Origin: Siphonodentalium dalli
Lineage: Eukaryota; Mollusca; Scaphopoda; Gadilida; Siphonodentaliidae
NCBI GenBank assembly: GCA_032622095.1
Contig: CP136063.1
Location: 180,089,956-180,153,955 of the forward strand
Length of the DNA: 64,000 nt
Direction of reading: 5' to 3'
Made by a program: the position numbers and the translations under genes. Each line of letters starts with the position of its first letter. Within the stretch, counting starts at the first letter, position 1. Shown piece after piece: positions 59,412 through 64,000 of the stretch. Under the pieces are notes generated by a model. It did not search any database, was not told where the DNA came from, and saw only the letters and a program-made list of their open reading frames with translations.

Positions 59412-59822
59412 CCCTTTCAGTGCCAAGTCCGATTTTTGTATCAACCCATATACTCTGTGCCAATGCATTCTCTTATATATGCGAGTCGACCATAGGTCGC
59501 CTCGCATATATACGAGAATGCATTGGCCTAACAATTTCTCATCATTTGTTATTATTTTTTACAATTTTAATATTTTTTTCTTATATTCTTTAACAGACTT
59601 ATTTTGTAGGTTTAGTGCCAGGGAATCTTACGTTTTTCATGGGCATCAAACTTATTACTATGAATACTTGGTGATAGTTTTGAGTTATAACATGCCCCTA
59701 AGGTTTTATCCAGTTTGTTTTTAAATTCGCCATAGCATGCTTAAGCATACCCAAAAAAAAATTAACCGATTTTACAGACCATAAATTAGGGCCCATGAGA
59801 TCCGCCCCTGGCACTGAAAGGG
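59412..59822. mobile_element. 411-bp piggyBac-type MITE
   Basis: TTAA at 59408-59411 and 59823-59826. Ends are CCCTTTCAGTGCCAAG and CCTGGCACTGAAAGGG. It contains one 67-bp hairpin (59460-59526) and a region near 59790 (GGGCCCATGAGATCCGCCCC) that mirrors the left part of the 34811 copy. Confidence 0.88.
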
Positions 59823-59826
59823 TTAA

Positions 59827-60540
59827 TTGACACTGGCCATCTTGTTGTTTCAGTGTAATTATACCTTAATTCTAATTGATATATTGTGTTATCATGAACC
59901 CACTTCCGAATATTAGTGTTTCATTGTCAGTATTATTAAAGTGTCATACTTCCTCATTTTGGGATAAAGTGTCAACACCTGAGGTGCATGGAAAAAATTG
60001 TACCGGTAAATCGTTGACATGCTTACAGAATTGGATTCTCATAAAAGTAATAAAAACATTGGTTGGACTGATGGACAGAGGATAGATAAACATGGACTGA
60101 TGGACAGAAGATAAATAGACATAATGAATGTGGAAAACATTTATTTCTGAATCAGAGATTACTTATATCATGTGGTTTATATTATTTCTTGCCGACATCT
60201 GTAAAATCCTCTGTCCATATACCTGTGTACGATCACTCAGTACATGTGCATGTACCTGTGGTCACCGTATGTTGGGCAATTTTCGGCTAGAATCAGTCCT
60301 CTATTGACTTACCTACTGACTTACCAAATTGTGCATAAGTGTCAGGGATACATTTGAGGGGACAATTATGTAACAAGTTGCAACTTAGACCCCTACTTTG
60401 TATCGTGAGACTACAGCTTGCGATACATTACAAATATCGGGAATGACCATATCACGATGCATCATCCCATCCCTATGTGAAAGTGCCCAATGCTATTCAC
60501 ATTTCATATTCCTGAGTTACCACTTTTTATGCACCCGTTT
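59827..60540. other. no gene seen
   Basis: Intergenic. A 28-base phrase with ACATGGACTGATGGACAGA is repeated twice near 60070-60110. Confidence 0.6.
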
Positions 60541-60544
60541 TTAG

Positions 60545-61400
60545 CTCAACTTACAAAGTTTGAGCTATTGCCATGGTTTGGCGTCCGTCGTCTGTGTGTG
60601 CGTGTGTCCGTCAACAATTTCCTTTGGCGCGGGCTACAGGTCGTACCTTTGGTCTGATCTTTATGAAATTTGTCATGAATGTTGACATTGACATGTAGAT
60701 GGGAACGAATCATTTTGGGGTCATCTGGCCAAAAACATGGCCACTGGCGGCCATCTTGGATTTCAAAATTCAATACATTGGCGCGGGCTACAGGTCGTGC
60801 TGTTCGTCTGATCATCATGAAATTTGTCATGAATGTTAATATTGACATGTAGATGGGAACAAGTTCAGCGTTCAGCCAAAAAACATGTCCGCCAGCAGCC
60901 ATCTTGGATTTTACTCTTTGCATGACTGAATCCTTTGGTGCGGGCTACAGGTCGTAGGTTTAGTCGGAACTTCATGAAATTTGTAAAGGCTGTAGATGGG
61001 AACAGGTCATTTTGGGGTTATTCGGAAAAAAACATGGCTGCCGGTGGCCATTTTAGAATTTACTCTTTGCATCAATAAATCCTCTGGCACACCATAATCA
61101 CCACATCCCTGATCCGATCATTATGAAACCTGTCATGAATGTTGATATTGACATGTACATCTAGTACATCAAATGACACTTTCATTTTTAAAAATGGACG
61201 TATTGTTATTGTCGTCAGTTCGCTATTGGTTTCCGGATGATAACTTTAGAAAGGCTCAACTGAATGAAATGAAATTTGGTCTGGGTTTAGTAGAACAAAT
61301 TACAGGTCAAGTTCGACTTTTGGGTTCCGCCTGGCAATTGTCATCAGAGTTATGGCCCTTTGTTGGAATTACACGGGCATATATTGCCATGCCCTAGCGA
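60545..61400. repeat. molluscan-type dispersed repeat, block 2
   Basis: Starts TTTAGCTCAACTTACAAAGT and GAGCTATTGCCATGGTTTGG with CGTCCGTCGTCTGTGTGTGC. It then has four diverged units with GGCGCGGGCTACAGGTCGTA, CATGAAATTTGTCATGAATG, GTAGATGGGAACGAATCA and CAGCCATCTTGGATTTTAC. It closes with GAGTTATGGCCCTTTG and GCCCTAGCGAAGCTCGTG. The AGCTC / GAGCT start and the closing segment are features I associate with a common molluscan repeat. Confidence 0.8.
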
Positions 61401-61409
61401 AGCTCGTGT

Positions 61410-61790
61410 TTTTATCTGCACCCAATCTAATTTGGTGCAAGTGGGGTTCTGTATAACACTATTTGTTTTCTTTTTATATTAGTTATGCCATAGTAATTTA
61501 TTTGATGTTACGACTCAGAATTATTGGTCTCATAAAATGCTCTATATATACTGCATACATGTATATTGTTAATGTTTTAATACATATTTTTTGCTTTATA
61601 TCAATATACAATATTTTTACTTGTCAAAATATTTATACATGAAGCTGCTACACTTGCTGATATATTAATATACAACAATTTTACTAATAAAAATATCTAT
61701 ACATCTAACTGTTACACTTGTATTATATCTGCCACAAACAATCACTTATTAACTTTCATGACTGGAGCTTCCTGAAATGTTGCGAAAACC
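61410..61790. other. no gene seen
   Basis: AT-rich intergenic sequence with a loose 75-bp tandem similarity (TCAATATACAATATTTTACT / TTAATATACAACAATTTTAC). Confidence 0.5.
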
Positions 61791-61795
61791 CTGAG

Positions 61796-61935
61796 CCAAT
61801 GCATTGTCTTTATATGCGAGGCTGGGATCCTCACATATATAAGAGAATGCATTGGCCTAACAATATTTACCTTGACCTTGTAAACCAGTGCATTCTCTTA
61901 TATATTTGAGACTCCATATGGAAAACTCGCATACA
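61796..61935. repeat. two hairpin repeats, one partial
   Basis: 61796-61855 is a shorter hairpin (CCAATGCATTGTCTTTATAT ... AAGAGAATGCATTGG). 61886-61935 has the left arm CCAGTGCATTCTCTTATATA and a degenerate right arm (AAAACTCGCATAC). Confidence 0.75.
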
Positions 61936-61939
61936 CACC

Positions 61940-62810
61940 CCATGGGATACGGCCCTGCTAGAATCAATTACACCTGTATGGATCAATGTTTACAACTGAT
62001 GATTTTCTCTAAAATGTAAACAAAAACAACCCAACCTCAGAAGAAAATGGCGTGCATCTCGCTCGAGAAAAAAAGTGTTTTTTTCCGTCTTGAGGTGGTA
62101 GCAGGAGGTTTAATACATGACATATTTTATCCATAGATATTCGTTTAGTAACCACTCTATAAATTAATGTTTTAGTGAATATTGGCCTGTATTTTACTCA
62201 TTAATGACAAGTTTAGCTATACCAATTCATCTAATAGAATTGTCAACATATTTTATTATCGATGCATTAACGAAGTTATCATCGAACATATTGTTTTGAG
62301 ATGATGACGTTTATCTTGTTTCAAGATGCAGGCTACACTCGTTTGAAAGATACAAGCAGCAACGTTTACAGATTGTCCCATATGACATCGCCCTTAAATT
62401 ACCTCACTCTCTCTATATTGTCAAGAGTATGATGTGCAAACATATATCTCTTCAAGTGCTACCTTTGTGCCACATGTCGCTTCTCCCATGTGTCGCATAT
62501 GGGACATCCGTTGTGCAAAAGTTGCCTTGCATAGGTTGCAACTTTATGGCCTGGTGTTTAGATGCACATTCATATGGTCGACTAATGTAAAGCCAAATTT
62601 GACCTTGTTGAATAACTCTTCCCGCGTATTACACAAATCATTTGTTGGTGATGACCTTTGTATGCATTAGGCTCATCAATGGTACCAAATGAGCGGGAAC
62701 ATTGGCCGCACCTTGAAGTATGTTTTGAACTTATGTGATGGCTGAGCGAATGTTACCAATTCGTTTTATAAAATATATTTCATATACTGATAGATCCGCA
62801 TTGTGTGAAT
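61940..62810. other. no gene seen
   Basis: No supported feature. A 78-codon plus frame at 62434-62670 has no recognisable motif. Confidence 0.5.
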
Positions 62811-62813
62811 TAC

Positions 62814-62914
62814 TTTTCTTTTGGGCATTGACGAGGGCTGCTCCGCAATGGTGACACCATCAATGGTGACCTCAGCGATGGAGCCGTCAAATGCCGATAA
62901 CTGGCAGTCCATGA
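62814..62914 (-). CDS. candidate host exon, unidentified protein
   Basis: 101-bp minus-strand segment between an acceptor with a good pyrimidine tract (ATATTCTCTTTCAG|) and a donor AAAA|GTAATT. It encodes MDCQLSAFDGSIAEVTIDGV followed by TIAEQPSSMPKRK, with balanced composition and higher GC than its flanks, as expected of coding sequence. The repeated (E/D)-V-T-I-D-G-V-T-I pattern suggests beta strands. I cannot name the family, and no neighbouring exon is seen within the window. Confidence 0.45.
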
Positions 62915-63306
62915 CTGAAAGAGAATATTGTATTACAGGATAATTATACTTAATTATCATATAATAATAACACGAGGTAAATCGACCAATCCAGATGAAC
63001 ACTGATACGGGTACAGATTCACGACTGGTTGTTTGTGTTCAGTCATATACGGAGGCACACTGGTATGTAGGATATGGATGTATGCTGGAATCAAATTTTG
63101 AAGAAAAAAAACATCTAAAAATATCTTTCTTTAAGAATTTACTTTTTTACGACTCTTTTAAGTAAAGACAGCGATTTTAAAAGTGATAAACATAATATGC
63201 AATTCGTGTTTCTCTGGTATATGTATATGATATCAATGAAACTCAAGTTTTACATTTTGCCGAGCCTCAGGCAATTTCTTATACTAATTTCATAAATTAT
63301 ATAATA

Positions 63307-64000
63307 CTAGCAGGTTAGCCCGCCACCGGCGGCTTGTCCGAAACATGACATTTTTTAAATATTTTTTTAATATTTTTAGCTCCACGCGTTTCAATAAGAA
63401 AAATTTGTACCCGGTAGCTCCACCCGTTTCCGAGATCTGGTCTGCGCATGCGCGAAGCTGGCGTCGCACGGACTCGGCGACCCGATAAAATTTGTACCCG
63501 GCGCAAGATACATTCACATAGCAAATTTCAAGTCGATAGCTCCACCCGTTTCCGAGATCTCGTCTGCGCATGCGCTGCACGGGCGTCGCATGGACTCGGC
63601 GACCCGATAAAATTTGTACCCGGTGCAAGATACATTCACATAGCAAATTTCAGGTCGATAGCTCCACCCGTTTCCGAGATCTGCCTTTCTGCATAATATT
63701 TCGAGCGATAACATTGCATTGAAATGTCAGACTCCCATCGTGAACCTCAACACGAAGTAAACACGTGTTTCGAGCGATAACATTGCATTGAAATGACTCC
63801 CATCGTGAACCTCAAGACGACGTAAAACACGTGTTGCGTTCTAGGAAATGCACTCAATGCAGATGCTAATAACGTTGACTTCGTATATATATATATAATG
63901 ACGTTATTAACCCCGGCCGTGCCGTTTGAGCTGATTTTTATGACTGGGAGTGGAGTACGGGTGCTCGGAGCTTCTGGAAAACGCGTGGACGACATCGTAC
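63307..64000 (-). mobile_element. Helitron 3' end, running off the window
   Basis: Read on the minus strand the terminus is GGGCTAACCTGCTAG followed by T (A at 63306 on the plus strand), preceded by a hairpin CCGCC-GGT-GGCGG at 63321-63333. The last bases match the Helitron at 51563-54341 (GGGTAACCCTGCTAG), so both belong to related families. The 5' end is outside the window. Confidence 0.75.
63405..63835. repeat. tandem repeats inside the edge Helitron
   Basis: Units of about 130 bp with AGCTCCACCCGTTTCCGAGA, CTGCGCATGCGC, GGACTCGGCGACCCGATAAA and TACATTCACATAGCAAATTT (63418-63690). They are followed by a roughly 68-bp unit (TTTCGAGCGATAACATTGCA, CCCATCGTGAACCTCAA) present twice at about 63699-63835. 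Confidence 0.85.

Noticed and set aside
57079-59806. A single hAT element from CAGGGGCGGATCTAG (57079) to GATCCGCCCCTG (about 59795)
   Set aside because: The right sequence belongs to the piggyBac-type MITE at 59412-59822, as the mirrored copy in 34811-35042 shows.

Overview
The window looks like gene-poor, repeat-dominated DNA from an invertebrate, most likely a bivalve mollusc. Reasons: a Toll-like receptor with invertebrate-type layout, short exons bounded by AG/GT sites, very dense DNA-transposon, MITE, Helitron and LINE debris, many minisatellites, and interspersed repeats of a kind I associate with molluscan genomes (the 'ggctacaggtcgtacc / gccatcttggattt' family near 58.5 and 60.6 kb). 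The taxon is inference; no rRNA or mitochondrial marker is present. No complete multi-exon gene can be assembled.

Layout. 0-1.1 kb: intergenic with two copies of a 67-bp hairpin. 1.28-3.66 kb: a 72-bp array whose minus strand reads as a charged 24-residue protein repeat, broken by single-base losses. 6.3-7.7 kb (minus): TIR/LRR/transmembrane half of a Toll-like receptor, with a possible upstream exon at 8.2-8.4 kb. 8.6-12.6 kb: MITE, a partial segmental duplication, and a hAT element with perfect 8-bp target duplications. 14.8-15.4 kb: MITE with 37-bp inverted ends. 15.6-18.5 kb: a 1.47-kb tandem duplication. 19.7-22.8 kb: a 3.1-kb minisatellite with higher-order structure.

24.8-33.1 kb: a giant foldback element (long inverted arms with minisatellites inside), its right arm split by a 3.46-kb unclassified mobile element. 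33.5-35.4 kb: piggyBac-type MITEs around one good host exon (two transmembrane segments, TMEM272-like). 35.6-37.2 kb: array of 36/39/42-bp units. 37.3-42.1 kb: TTAA MITE, inverted CCTGGGT array, and a 5'-truncated non-LTR retrotransposon with its target duplication. 45.4-49.0 kb: second copy of the unclassified element, inserted into the reading frame of another LINE. 50.9-56.9 kb: second foldback element, one arm split by a 2.8-kb Helitron. 57-61.4 kb: hAT transposase tail, molluscan-type repeats, piggyBac MITE. 62.8 kb: candidate host exon on the minus strand. 63.3 kb to the edge: start of another Helitron.

How it fits together: nearly every recognisable feature is a mobile element or its product, and nesting gives a relative age order (foldback or LINE first, then the 3.5-kb element or Helitron). 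Because the arms of each foldback are near copies, the intact arm shows the empty site for the insertion in the other arm, so insertion ends and target duplications can be read to the base. The most novel item is the 3.5-kb element pair: 5-bp target duplications, no terminal inverted repeat I can see, a conserved coding-like exon, and three tandem palindromic MITEs inside.
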